From contig NZ_CP166245.1 of assembly GCF_033597815.2 (NCBI RefSeq), positions 2,728,001-2,792,000 on the forward strand: a stretch of DNA of 64,000 nt. Reading direction: 5' to 3'. This DNA comes from Staphylococcus sp. KG4-3 (GTDB taxonomy: Bacteria; Bacillota; Bacilli; Staphylococcales; Staphylococcaceae). A program made the translations under genes and the position numbers. This document shows, piece after piece, positions 46,271 to 55,506 of the stretch (position 1 is its first letter; every line of letters begins with the position of its first letter). Under the pieces are notes generated by a model. The model was not told the DNA's origin. It made no database searches and saw nothing but the letters and a program-made list of their open reading frames with translations.

Positions 46271-46329
46271 CAAAAAAGTGCCTATTTGATTAATTCAAAT
46301 AAGCACCTTTGCTTTTTATATTCACTTGT
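46271..46329 (-). promoter_or_regulatory. Leader antiterminator/terminator of eutH (EutV target)
   Basis: Minus strand: intrinsic terminator AAAGGTGCTTATTTG / CAAATAGGCACTTT (46310-46296 and 46288-46275) then T6. The overlapping small hairpin AAGC-[AAAGGT]-GCTT (46314-46301) has the ANTAR hexaloop A1/G4, and it is preceded by ACAAGTGAATATAAA, nearly the same as in the other leader. It lies between the eutV stop and eutH. Confidence 0.75.
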
Positions 46330-46333
46330 TTTG

Positions 46334-46900
46334 TTATCTCAATTTTTCGATAATCTTAGACGCTTCAATTTCAATACCCACTTGCTTGTCCATACTCTTT
46401 CGCCTGAGTTTCTGATAAGCTGCTTCTTCTGTTAAATTTAATTGCTTCATCAATATGCCTTTTGCTTTTTCAACAAGCTTCCTATCGTTCATTTGTTTTT
46501 TAGTGTGATTTACTTCAAATCTTAATTCAGCAATATTTTGAGCTTGCCTCATTGCAATCTCAACAGCTGGTAATAATTGTGCTTCGGATATAGGTTTCAC
46601 AATATAGCCCACTATATTAGCCTGTTTCGCCTCTTCTACATATTCACAATGACTATATGCCGTCAGTAGCAATATTGGAATATTGTATTTTTTCGTAATG
46701 ATTTTGCTCGCTTTTAAACCATCCATTTTTGGCATTTTAATGTCCATAATGATTAAATCTGGCCGAAACTTATCAGTAGCTTCTAATGCTTTTTCTCCAT
46801 TACCGACTTCAGCAACTACATTATAATTCGCAGCTTCTAACATTTCTACGATGTCCATCCTAACGATTGACTCGTCTTCCACAACTATAATAGATGTCAT
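46334..46900 (-). CDS. eutV: EutV-like response regulator with ANTAR domain
   Basis: 188 residues: receiver domain with VVEDESIVRMD, phospho-Asp 53 in IIMDIKMPKMDG and Lys in VKPISEAQLLP; then a coiled linker and the RNA-binding ANTAR domain (about 128-188: DRKLVEKAKGILMKQLNLTEEAAYQKLRRKSMDKQ). In Enterococcus EutV binds twin hexaloop hairpins in eut leaders and prevents termination. ATG 46900 follows AAGGGGAG; it starts one base after the eutW stop. Confidence 0.92.
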   Translation of the reverse strand: MTSIIVVEDESIVRMDIVEMLEAANYNVVAEVGNGEKALEATDKFRPDLIIMDIKMPKMDGLKASKIITKKYNIPILLLTAYSHCEYVEEAKQANIVGYIVKPISEAQLLPAVEIAMRQAQNIAELRFEVNHTKKQMNDRKLVEKAKGILMKQLNLTEEAAYQKLRRKSMDKQVGIEIEASKIIEKLR

Positions 46901-46901
46901 T

Positions 46902-48332
46902 TTAATTCTCCCCTTTGTATTGAAACTCCACTCTCGCATTCGTTCCAACACTATTACGTTCAATTCTAAAAGCCCCGTCTAAGTCATTTTCCGTAATTGT
47001 GTTTACAATTTTCAAACCAAATGATTGTTTGAATTCACACGCAGTCTTTCCTGTGTCTTGTACGTTTAGATTAATTAATTCAGATTGAGCATTGTAAGAT
47101 AGACAAACTGTTATTTCCCCTTTTGCTTGTCCATTAAATGCATGTGTTAAGCAATTCGTTATAAGTTCATTTGCAATTAATGCGATAGACACTGCTATAT
47201 TTGAAACTAAGTGGATATTTTCATCTGTTTTATAATTAATATGTATCATTCTATTAGGAGATTCGTTATAAACTATCATATTCCCAATTTTTTTAATTAA
47301 TTTATCAATATTTACAGAATCTGTGGATGATTCATCTAGTATAACTTCGTAGACTGATGCGATACTTAAAATTCTGTTAAGGCTTTCTTGGAAGTATTTT
47401 TCACTCCCATTAGGCAACCCTCGTCTCATCTGTAAACGCAATAAACTTGCAACAGTCTGTAAATTATTTTTCACACGATGATGAATTTCACCTATAGCAA
47501 CTGATTTAGATATTAATGCCCTTTCTTTTTCTTTTAAATCTGTAATATCTTTTAACAGAATTAAATGACCGGTCATCACATCATCTTCAAGCAACTGTAT
47601 ACATTTAATTTGAAAATAATGCCCTTGTAGAGCACGCTCTTCTATTGTGATAATTCGTCCATCTGTAAGCATATTTTCGATAGATGGAAACAATTCTATG
47701 AAATTTAATCCTGCTTCACAGTCTAAATGTAAAAGTTCACTTACCATTGCTTCTCCTGCTAAATTAAAGTAACGTATGTTCAATTCGTTATCTAAGTCAA
47801 ACAAGCTTTCTTCAATCATGTCTGGTACAAAAATTGGATTACTCTCTGAATTTGATACCAAATCACTTAGAGTACTAGTTGCTTGTGTTAATGCTTTCAA
47901 CCTTTTTTCTTCCATAATTTTATTACTGACATCTATTTCCATTATTAGAATACCAATAGTTTCATTAGCTAATTTAATTGGCGTAGCGCTCTGTTCTACT
48001 ACTTTACCCTCTTGTGAAATTGCGCGATGTTGTGCAAATTCACTACCTGAAAGCACTTCAAATACAGCAGGCTCAAACTTCTCATAAACATTAGCTTCTA
48101 CTACGGATCCTTGATACAAGCTTTTACAATTCACCGGAACTGCTTCTGCAACAACAATAACTTCACCATGTTCTTCTATGGGACAATCAATAAAAACATT
48201 TGCCTGATTCAAGTTGGCAATCATTTGTAATTGTTCTGATACCTCTGAAATCCTATTTATTGCTGCTTCTGTCAACATTGTCCTTGCTTTACATCTTATG
48301 CTTACTTCATTGATATGCATCATTCCAAACAT
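46902..48332 (-). CDS. eutW: EutW-like sensor histidine kinase
   Basis: 476 residues. N-terminal GAF-like sensory domain of the HisKA_2 kinases (residues ~15-145), a PAS-type domain (~170-270), then HisKA_2 with GEIHHRVKNNLQTVASLL (phospho-His) and HATPase with ANELITNCLTHAF and FGLKIVNTI. No membrane helix, so it senses a cytoplasmic signal, ethanolamine in the characterised homologue. The start is uncertain: several ATGs follow each other and no clear ribosome site was found. Confidence 0.88.
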   Translation of the reverse strand: MFGMMHINEVSIRCKARTMLTEAAINRISEVSEQLQMIANLNQANVFIDCPIEEHGEVIVVAEAVPVNCKSLYQGSVVEANVYEKFEPAVFEVLSGSEFAQHRAISQEGKVVEQSATPIKLANETIGILIMEIDVSNKIMEEKRLKALTQATSTLSDLVSNSESNPIFVPDMIEESLFDLDNELNIRYFNLAGEAMVSELLHLDCEAGLNFIELFPSIENMLTDGRIITIEERALQGHYFQIKCIQLLEDDVMTGHLILLKDITDLKEKERALISKSVAIGEIHHRVKNNLQTVASLLRLQMRRGLPNGSEKYFQESLNRILSIASVYEVILDESSTDSVNIDKLIKKIGNMIVYNESPNRMIHINYKTDENIHLVSNIAVSIALIANELITNCLTHAFNGQAKGEITVCLSYNAQSELINLNVQDTGKTACEFKQSFGLKIVNTITENDLDGAFRIERNSVGTNARVEFQYKGEN

Positions 48333-48629
48333 ATTTATGTGAATATTTAGATTTTTATATTCATATACTATTATGAAATTTTGTCAAAAATATGTCAATT
48401 CAAAACGCAATAATTCAAAATTTTATAGTAATTTCACACTATAGAGATAAGTATACCGTCCTCACGATTATTACATTTTCCCGTCTTCTTTTCATAACTA
48501 CAAAAAATATCTTTATACGCTAATCGATTTCATAATCTAATGATACTCGTAAAACAATGATGTTCATTGAATATTGCAACTTTTATCACAATGATGTACA
48601 TAAAATGAAATTGGATTTGTGTCTGATGA

Positions 48630-50750
48630 ATGTACAACTCTTTGATGCTATGTGCTAAATTAGAGTCAACAACAAGGGAGGGATTCAATATACAGACAGA
48701 AAATTTTAGCGTCATTACAGAATTAATTAAAAACCCTAAGCTTAAAGGCAAAGATCTCGAATTAATGTTCAATATATCTCGTAGACAACTTGGCTATAGA
48801 ATCCAAAAAATCAATACATGGTTAACTGAACAAAATTTACCTACGATAGAGCGTACTAGCCAAGGCTTCTTCATCGTTGATGACGCAATAAAACATTTTC
48901 TTAACGTATATATTGAACCTTTACCACAGGAAAATGAGCAAGTATATACTGCTTGTCAGCGCGCGCATCTCATTTTACTGATGTTGTTTAAAGAAGATGA
49001 AGTGTTATCGTTAAATCACTTTTCTATCGATTTAAAAATTAGTAAGAACACTGTATTAAACGATTTAAAGCAATTAAAGTCACTACTAGAACCATATAAC
49101 ATTATGCTGAAATACTCGCGACAAAAGGGATATCATTTAAAAGGTAATGAATTTGAAATCAGAAAACTTTTAACTAACTTAATTGATAAAGCATATACAC
49201 TAAACATTCTAAACCATGATGTTTTTGATATTTTAGGCTTACGCAAAGAAAAGCTTCAAATCATAGATGCGCAAATTAATAAAATTGAACAATATTTAGA
49301 AAGCAATTTTATAGACCAAAGTACGCAAACGTTACGTTATAAACTCTATTTTATTATTAGGAGAATTCAACATAACAAAATTGTCTCACCCTTTTCAATT
49401 GGCTATGATGATCTCTCGGACACTGAGGAATATCGAGCAACAGAAATACTCACTTCAAATTACTCTGATATACCTCTACAAGAAAAACTGTTTATAACAT
49501 TACAACTTTTATCAACAAGTGTGCAATGGTCAGAACTAGATGATTCAACATTTTTACCAGAATTAAAAGTAGCACTTCAGTCTATGCTTGATCAATTTGA
49601 AAAAATCACTTTCATCACATTTAAAGATCGTGAAACGTTACTTAATCAATTAATGTTTCATATGAAGCCAGCTTTTTATAGAATTAGATATCAATTATCT
49701 GACGTCGAAAGTTTACAGAATACTCTGAAAGATGATTATAAAGAATTGTTTCACCTTGTAAAACTTTCTTCTAAACCAATGGAAAAAATATTAAGACAAC
49801 CTCTGCCCGATAATGAAATTGCATACTTAACTATTATTATCGGTGGCATTTTAAGAAGACAAGATGAAGACATTGATAAAAAAGTGAAAGCAGTTGTTGT
49901 TTGTACACAAGGGACATCAATTTCTCAATTAATGTTACAAGAACTACGAAGTGTATTTCCTGAATTTATATTTTTAGATACGTTATCATTACGCGAATTT
50001 AATCATTACACTCTTGATTTCGATGTGGTGTTCTCACCAATGCACATCATGACAAATAAGAGATTGTATATCACTAAAACGATATTAACTGCTAAAGAAA
50101 AACATCATCTACGCCAACACGTATTCGGCCAACTTAATAACACATTTGATACTGACATACACGCTCAAAAAATGTTAGCAATGATACGTAAACACGCTGA
50201 CATTCATAATGAGGACAACTTATTGAATGAAATTAAACAACAGTTCGATGAGATTCATGCCTATACATCAATCGAATCGTCTTCAATATCATTGAATTAT
50301 CATTTAAACTTGCAAGATTTGTTGCCTGTAAATCATATTCAATTAATCTCTCACGTTAAAAATATAGACGAAGCCATACGAGTAGCTGCTAAGCCACTTT
50401 ATAGCCAAAACTATATAGATGCTAATTACATCGATTCTATGATTCAATATTTTGATGCAACGTACATGGTAATTAATCAAAATATCGCAATACCGCACGC
50501 AGAAAACGAACAAAATGTGAACCGTACCTCTATGAGTATGTTGATTTTAGATGAACCATTAACACTAAAAACAGGACTTGATGTAAATGTATTTGTGATT
50601 ATTGCAGCTACAGATAAATTTAAACATTTAAGGCCTCTACTACAATTACGAGACTTGGCTCAAGACGCTGAAATGGTACAAAACATTATACAAACTGATT
50701 CAAAATCACAAGTGTTCGAAGTCATTAAACACTTTTCAATAATAGAGTAA
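48630..50750 (+). CDS. PRD/PTS-domain transcriptional activator of the Gat-type PTS
   Basis: About 687-706 residues: N-terminal helix-turn-helix units (ELMFNISRRQLGYRIQ and IDLKISKNTVLNDLKQL), two PRD domains (about 200-410), an EIIB-like domain with VVVCTQGTSISQLML and a C-terminal EIIA-like domain with NIAIPHAEN phosphorylatable His. MtlR/BglG-type architecture; it would sense PTS phosphorylation state. The ATG at 48630 has no ribosome site, whereas AGGGAGGG lies seven bases before an in-frame ATA at 48690, just before the helix-turn-helix. The real start may be that AUA. Upstream of the PTS genes and in the same operon. Confidence 0.88.
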   Translation: MYNSLMLCAKLESTTREGFNIQTENFSVITELIKNPKLKGKDLELMFNISRRQLGYRIQKINTWLTEQNLPTIERTSQGFFIVDDAIKHFLNVYIEPLPQENEQVYTACQRAHLILLMLFKEDEVLSLNHFSIDLKISKNTVLNDLKQLKSLLEPYNIMLKYSRQKGYHLKGNEFEIRKLLTNLIDKAYTLNILNHDVFDILGLRKEKLQIIDAQINKIEQYLESNFIDQSTQTLRYKLYFIIRRIQHNKIVSPFSIGYDDLSDTEEYRATEILTSNYSDIPLQEKLFITLQLLSTSVQWSELDDSTFLPELKVALQSMLDQFEKITFITFKDRETLLNQLMFHMKPAFYRIRYQLSDVESLQNTLKDDYKELFHLVKLSSKPMEKILRQPLPDNEIAYLTIIIGGILRRQDEDIDKKVKAVVVCTQGTSISQLMLQELRSVFPEFIFLDTLSLREFNHYTLDFDVVFSPMHIMTNKRLYITKTILTAKEKHHLRQHVFGQLNNTFDTDIHAQKMLAMIRKHADIHNEDNLLNEIKQQFDEIHAYTSIESSSISLNYHLNLQDLLPVNHIQLISHVKNIDEAIRVAAKPLYSQNYIDANYIDSMIQYFDATYMVINQNIAIPHAENEQNVNRTSMSMLILDEPLTLKTGLDVNVFVIIAATDKFKHLRPLLQLRDLAQDAEMVQNIIQTDSKSQVFEVIKHFSIIE

Positions 50751-50769
50751 AACAAAGGGGTTGAGCCAT

Positions 50770-51237
50770 ATGGAAAGTTTAAAATTGGATACATCTAACA
50801 TCATTATTGGTTTAGAGGCAACCACAAAAGAAGAGGCGTTAAGTCAATTAGCCAAACGGATGTACAATAATGGTTACGTCAAAGCATCTTATGAAAATGC
50901 AGTTATTGAAAGAGAAGCATCCTTTGCTACAGGATTACCTACAGTGTATTGTTCGGTAGCAATTCCACACACAGACATTCAACACGTTAATTCAAAGTCT
51001 ATCGGCGTGGCTGTACTTAAAGAAACCGTACCTTTTGTAATTATGGGAGAACTTGAAGCAACAACAGATGTAAAATTAATTTTCATGCTCGCAATGGATA
51101 AAGAAGATACACAATTATCATTACTCCAAAAATTAATGGGTATTTTTCAAAACAATCAAATACTTGAAGCCATTGCAAATTCAACAAACAATGCTCACAT
51201 CGTAGATATTATTGAACATGAAATTAGAGAAGCATAA
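50770..51237 (+). CDS. PTS EIIA component, galactitol/fructose type
   Basis: 155 residues with the EIIA fold and phospho-His 67 in VAIPHTD; TGLPTVYCSVAIPH is typical of Gat EIIA. Accepts phosphate from HPr and passes it to the EIIB. ATG 50770 follows AAAGGGG by nine bases; an upstream TTG is too close. Confidence 0.9.
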   Translation: MESLKLDTSNIIIGLEATTKEEALSQLAKRMYNNGYVKASYENAVIEREASFATGLPTVYCSVAIPHTDIQHVNSKSIGVAVLKETVPFVIMGELEATTDVKLIFMLAMDKEDTQLSLLQKLMGIFQNNQILEAIANSTNNAHIVDIIEHEIREA

Positions 51238-51314
51238 ACATCTTTTTGGAATAATGAAACTTTTAAGCAGTACACCTTAAATATATATATATCAAAAATT
51301 AGGAGGAATTTATT

Positions 51315-51593
51315 ATGAAACAAGTATTAGTAGCATGTGGTGCAGGTATTGCAACATCAACAGTAGTGAACAGTGCAATTGAAGAAATGGCGAAAGAACA
51401 CAACATCAAAGTAGATTTAAAACAAATAAAAATTTCTGAGGTAGGCTCGTATGTTGATACAGCAGACTTATTAGTTACAACTGCTATGACGCAAAAAGAA
51501 TACGACTTCCCTGTTATTAATGCACGTAACTTTTTAACTGGTATTGGGGTTGAAGACACTAAAAAAGAAATTCTAGATGCATTACAAAGCTAA
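51315..51593 (+). CDS. PTS EIIB component, galactitol type
   Basis: 92 residues with phospho-Cys 8 in VLVACGAGIATST, the P-loop-like site of Gat/Lac EIIB. ATG follows AGGAGGAATTTATT. Sits between EIIA and EIIC in the operon. Confidence 0.92.
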   Translation: MKQVLVACGAGIATSTVVNSAIEEMAKEHNIKVDLKQIKISEVGSYVDTADLLVTTAMTQKEYDFPVINARNFLTGIGVEDTKKEILDALQS

Positions 51594-51720
51594 TGAACTA
51601 TTTATTAAAATGATCGTACGAACTGTTGGGATAAATACCGTAACAATTTTTTATAGTTATAACAAAGTGACATCTTAATTTATACCAATAGTACTTTATA
51701 TAAAGAGGATGGTGTATGGG

Positions 51721-52980
51721 ATGAGTGGATTTGTAGATTTTATTCAAGCTTTTTTAGATTTAGGGGCAACAGTTATACTTCCTATCGTTATATTCTTATT
51801 AGGATTATTCTTTAGGCAAAAAGTAGGAGCAGCATTCAGGTCAGGCCTGACAATTGGTGTTGCATTCGTTGGGATTTTCTTAGTTATTGACTTACTAGTT
51901 AACAACCTTGGCCCTGCTGCTCAAGCCATGGTTAAAAACTTAGGGGTTAGTTTAAATGTCATTGATGTGGGTTGGCCAGCAACGTCTTCTATTGCATGGG
52001 CCTCTACAATTGCTGCATTTATTATTCCTTTAGGCATTGTCGTTAACATCGCAATGTTATTAACAAAAACAACACGTACCATGAACGTAGATATCTGGAA
52101 TTTCTGGCACTATACCTTTATGGGCGCCATGGTTTATGCAATATCTGGCAGTATTTGGCAATCTTTAATAGCCGCTGCAGTATTCCAAATTGTTTGTCTA
52201 AAAGTGGCTGATTGGACTGCACCAATGATGAGTAAATTTTATGACTTACCTGGGGTGTCTATTGCAACAGGTAGTACAATTTCATATGCTCCAGGTATTT
52301 TCTTAGTAAAAGGATTGCAAAAAGTACCTGTAATTAAAAACTTAAATGCAGATCCTGAAACGATTCAAAAAAGATTCGGTGCATTTGGTGAATCTATATT
52401 CGTCGGTTTAGTACTCGGTTTAGCAATTGGCTTATTAGCTGGCTACAACGCTGGCGACGTAATAAATCTTGGTATGTCCATGGCTGCAGTTATGGTGTTG
52501 ATGCCTCGCATGGTTAAGATTTTGATGGAAGGTTTAATGCCTGTTTCAGAATCTGCACGTACATGGCTGAACAAACGCTTTGGTGATCGTGAAATCTACA
52601 TTGGCTTAGATGCGGCTGTTGCATTAGGACATCCAGCAGTTATCGCAACCGCTTTAATTTTAGTGCCTATTACCGTATTGTTAGCTGTTATTTTGCCTGG
52701 TAACCAAGTGCTACCTTTTGGTGACTTAGCAACAATTCCATTTATTGTCGCTTTTATTGTAGGTGCTGCTCGAGGAAACATTATACACTCAGTTATTGTT
52801 GGCACAATCATGATTGCCATTTCCTTATATATCGCAACTGATGTTGCACCGATATTCACAAGTATGGCAGAAGGTACAAATGTGAAAATGCCAGCTGGTT
52901 CATCACAAATTTCAAGTATAGACCAAGGTGGTAACATCTTAAACTATATTATATTCAAATTCTTTGGCTTATTTAATTAA
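51721..52980 (+). CDS. PTS EIIC component, galactitol type
   Basis: About 419 residues, a polytopic permease of the GatC family: FVDFIQAFLDLGATVILPIVIFLLG, WPATSSIAWASTIAAFIIPLG, RFGDREIYIGLDAAVALGHPAVIA. Imports and phosphorylates a hexitol or pentitol. The start ATG 51721 is 12 bases after AAGAGG, while an ATG at 51709 abuts the ribosome site and a GTG at 51712 has three bases; the exact start is uncertain. Staphylococcus aureus has a related Gat PTS next to polyol dehydrogenases. Confidence 0.9.
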   Translation: MSGFVDFIQAFLDLGATVILPIVIFLLGLFFRQKVGAAFRSGLTIGVAFVGIFLVIDLLVNNLGPAAQAMVKNLGVSLNVIDVGWPATSSIAWASTIAAFIIPLGIVVNIAMLLTKTTRTMNVDIWNFWHYTFMGAMVYAISGSIWQSLIAAAVFQIVCLKVADWTAPMMSKFYDLPGVSIATGSTISYAPGIFLVKGLQKVPVIKNLNADPETIQKRFGAFGESIFVGLVLGLAIGLLAGYNAGDVINLGMSMAAVMVLMPRMVKILMEGLMPVSESARTWLNKRFGDREIYIGLDAAVALGHPAVIATALILVPITVLLAVILPGNQVLPFGDLATIPFIVAFIVGAARGNIIHSVIVGTIMIAISLYIATDVAPIFTSMAEGTNVKMPAGSSQISSIDQGGNILNYIIFKFFGLFN

Positions 52981-53000
52981 CTGATAGGAGATGACTTCAC

Positions 53001-54032
53001 ATGAAAGCACTTGTTAAAACTAAAGAAGGTTTTGGAAACCTAGAAGTATTAGATACAGAAACGCCTTCACCAAACAAAGATGAAATAAAAATAAAAGTTC
53101 ATTATACAGGTATTTGTGGTACAGATATTCACACATACGAAGGACATTATAAAGTGAATTTTCCAGTTATACTCGGCCATGAATTCTCAGGCGAGGTTGT
53201 AGAAGTCGGTACAAATATTACAAATTTCACTATTGGGGATCGTGTTACTTCCGAAACAACATATTACATTTGTGGGGAATGTGACTATTGTCAAAATGGC
53301 GATTATAACTTATGTAATCATCGTAAAGGCTTGGGTACTCAACAAAACGGTGGTTTCACGCAATACTTAGTTACTCCAGCAACTAGCGCTCATCACATAC
53401 CAGACAATGTTTCTTACAAAGCTGCTGCGATGACTGAACCATTAGCCTGTGCGCACCATGCCGTTTCTAAAATTGATATCCAACCTGAAGATGTTGTTGT
53501 TGTTATTGGCCCTGGTCCTATTGGACTGTTAGTCGCTCAAGTTGTTAAAAGTAAAGGCACTAAAGTTATAATAACCGGATTGAATAATGATCAAGCAAGA
53601 CTAGATAAAGCATATGAACTTAACTTAGATCATGTAGTTAATATTCAAAATACTGATTTGAAATCATATGTAAATAAAGTCACTAATGGTTATGGCGCAA
53701 ATGTCGTATTAGAATGTTCTGGTGCAATACCGGCCGCCAAACAAGGATTAGATATTTTACGTAAAAAAGGACAATATGTCCAAGTTGGTATTTTTAAAGA
53801 TAGCGAAATCCCATTCAATTTAGAACAAATAGTTCAAAAAGAATTACGTATTGTAGGTACTAGAAGCCAAAAACCAGCAGATTGGGAACCTTCTTTACAA
53901 CTGCTAAGCCGTGGAGAAGTCGACGCAGAATCTCTTATTACAAACGAGCTTAATATTACGCAATGGACAGAAGGATACGATCATATCAAGAGTGGTGAAG
54001 GTATCAAAGTATTACTTCGCCCTATCGAATAA
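53001..54032 (+). CDS. Zinc-dependent polyol/alcohol dehydrogenase (first)
   Basis: 343 residues, MDR family. Catalytic-zinc CGTDIHTYEGHY and GHEFSGEVVEVG, structural-zinc CGECDYCQNGDYNLC, and nucleotide-binding GPGPIGLLVAQ are present. Sorbitol/galactitol-phosphate dehydrogenase-like. Twenty bases after the EIIC gene, so it likely oxidises the phosphorylated polyol produced by the PTS. Confidence 0.9.
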   Translation: MKALVKTKEGFGNLEVLDTETPSPNKDEIKIKVHYTGICGTDIHTYEGHYKVNFPVILGHEFSGEVVEVGTNITNFTIGDRVTSETTYYICGECDYCQNGDYNLCNHRKGLGTQQNGGFTQYLVTPATSAHHIPDNVSYKAAAMTEPLACAHHAVSKIDIQPEDVVVVIGPGPIGLLVAQVVKSKGTKVIITGLNNDQARLDKAYELNLDHVVNIQNTDLKSYVNKVTNGYGANVVLECSGAIPAAKQGLDILRKKGQYVQVGIFKDSEIPFNLEQIVQKELRIVGTRSQKPADWEPSLQLLSRGEVDAESLITNELNITQWTEGYDHIKSGEGIKVLLRPIE

Positions 54033-54082
54033 TTTCAAAATATTCATCGTTAATATACAAACGATAAAAGGAGCGTAAAAAT

Positions 54083-54238
54083 ATGGTAGAACTAATGTTG
54101 GATTTCATGCTTGGACCCTTGAGGAATATTACAGATTTATATATGAACAACTTACTATATGCAAATACTATCGTCATTTTCGGTTACTTTGTCGCTAAAT
54201 TTTTTAAAAAGAAAAAAACAAATGCTGAGCAAGGTTAA
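54083..54238 (+). CDS. 51-residue single-helix membrane protein in the Gat operon
   Basis: MVELMLDFMLGPLRNITDLY, then a hydrophobic helix (about 29-42: TIVIFGYFVAKFF) and a KKKK basic tail. AAAGGAGCG precedes the ATG. Lies between the two dehydrogenase genes in the operon with short gaps. Function unknown; a transporter-associated microprotein is possible. Confidence 0.7.
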   Translation: MVELMLDFMLGPLRNITDLYMNNLLYANTIVIFGYFVAKFFKKKKTNAEQG

Positions 54239-54274
54239 TTCATTTCATATTTAAAAGTTAAGAGGTGACAACAT

Positions 54275-55312
54275 TTGAAAGCTTTAAACTTATATGGTAT
54301 TCAAGATTTAAGATATGAAGAAACGAAATCTCCTAAAATTGACAATAGCAATGATGTTATTATCAAAGTAGTAGCAACAGGAATTTGCGGTTCCGATAAC
54401 TCGCGTTATAAAAAATTAGGTCCTTACCGACCAGGTACACCATTTGGCCATGAGTTTTCAGGTACCGTCCATAGTATAGGCAATGATGTAAAACATTTAT
54501 CTGTTGGTGATGCCGTGACAGGATGCCCTGCGATTGCATGTCACAACTGTGAACAATGTGAAAAAGGTGCATATTCTAGATGTGAAAATTTATATGTCAT
54601 AGGTTCTTATGAACCGGGTTGTTTTGCAGAATACGTTAAACTGCCAGCTCATAACGTCTTAAAGTTACCTAATAATGTAGATTTTGATACGGCCGCTATG
54701 ATTGAACCGTCTGCAGTGGTGGCGCATGGGTTTTATAGAACAACTATGAAACCCGGCGCGACTGTGGCTGTCATCGGTTGCGGAAGTATTGGATTACTAG
54801 CCTTACAATGGGCTAAAATATTTGGTGCTACTAAGACTATTGCTATAGATATAGACTCCAACAAACTAGAAATCGCTAAAACACTTGGTGTTGATTATAC
54901 AATTAATTCTAAAGAGAAAAATCTAAATGAAGTTATTAAAACACTCCCTTATAACATAGATGTAGCCGTTGAATCTGCTGGCTCACCATTTACTATAGGG
55001 CAAGTATTAACATTACCGTCTAAAGGCGGGGAAGTCTTAATGCTTGGTATTCCTTATTCAGATATTGAAATAACTCGCGAACATTTTGAAAAGATATTGC
55101 GTAATGAGCTCAAAGTGATTGGTTCTTGGAATGGATTATCTGCGCCATTCCCAGGTGAAGAATGGCATGCATCACTACATTATATGTCTACTGGGAAAAT
55201 TAAAGTACATGCTATGATTTCAGATTATCTAGATTTAGCGCAAGGTCCTGCCACATTTGATGCAATAGTAAATAACAAGAAACATTTTAATAAGGTTATT
55301 TTTCATCCATAA
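54275..55312 (+). CDS. Zinc-dependent dehydrogenase (galactitol-1-phosphate 5-dehydrogenase-like)
   Basis: 345 residues. CGSDNSRYK and GHEFSGTVHSIG at the catalytic zinc, CHNCEQCEKGAYSRC at the structural zinc, and GCGSIGLLALQWAK for NAD. GatD-like. Starts at TTG, seven bases after AGAGGTG; no ATG fits. Two paralogous dehydrogenases in one operon may act on two different polyol phosphates or in alternative directions. Confidence 0.88.
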   Translation: MKALNLYGIQDLRYEETKSPKIDNSNDVIIKVVATGICGSDNSRYKKLGPYRPGTPFGHEFSGTVHSIGNDVKHLSVGDAVTGCPAIACHNCEQCEKGAYSRCENLYVIGSYEPGCFAEYVKLPAHNVLKLPNNVDFDTAAMIEPSAVVAHGFYRTTMKPGATVAVIGCGSIGLLALQWAKIFGATKTIAIDIDSNKLEIAKTLGVDYTINSKEKNLNEVIKTLPYNIDVAVESAGSPFTIGQVLTLPSKGGEVLMLGIPYSDIEITREHFEKILRNELKVIGSWNGLSAPFPGEEWHASLHYMSTGKIKVHAMISDYLDLAQGPATFDAIVNNKKHFNKVIFHP

Positions 55313-55328
55313 TTAACACATTAAATTC

Positions 55329-55373
55329 AGCTATAAAGAGATCTATGTCAATAGGTTCATTTATAGCTATTTT
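55329..55373 (+). terminator. Terminator of the Gat-type operon
   Basis: AGCTATAAA / TTTATAGCT stem followed by ATTTTTATATTT. A second imperfect hairpin at about 55384-55420 (ACCCGAGACTT...) serves the convergent YitT gene. Confidence 0.7.
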
Positions 55374-55506
55374 TATATTTAAAAAGACCCGAGACTTCAA
55401 CATAAGCCACGGATCTTCAAATCACTAATCATACAACCAGTAAATAACTAGTTAAAATCATGCAATCATTTTATAAAATGCTGATTTCCTAGCTACAATG
55501 CTAAAT

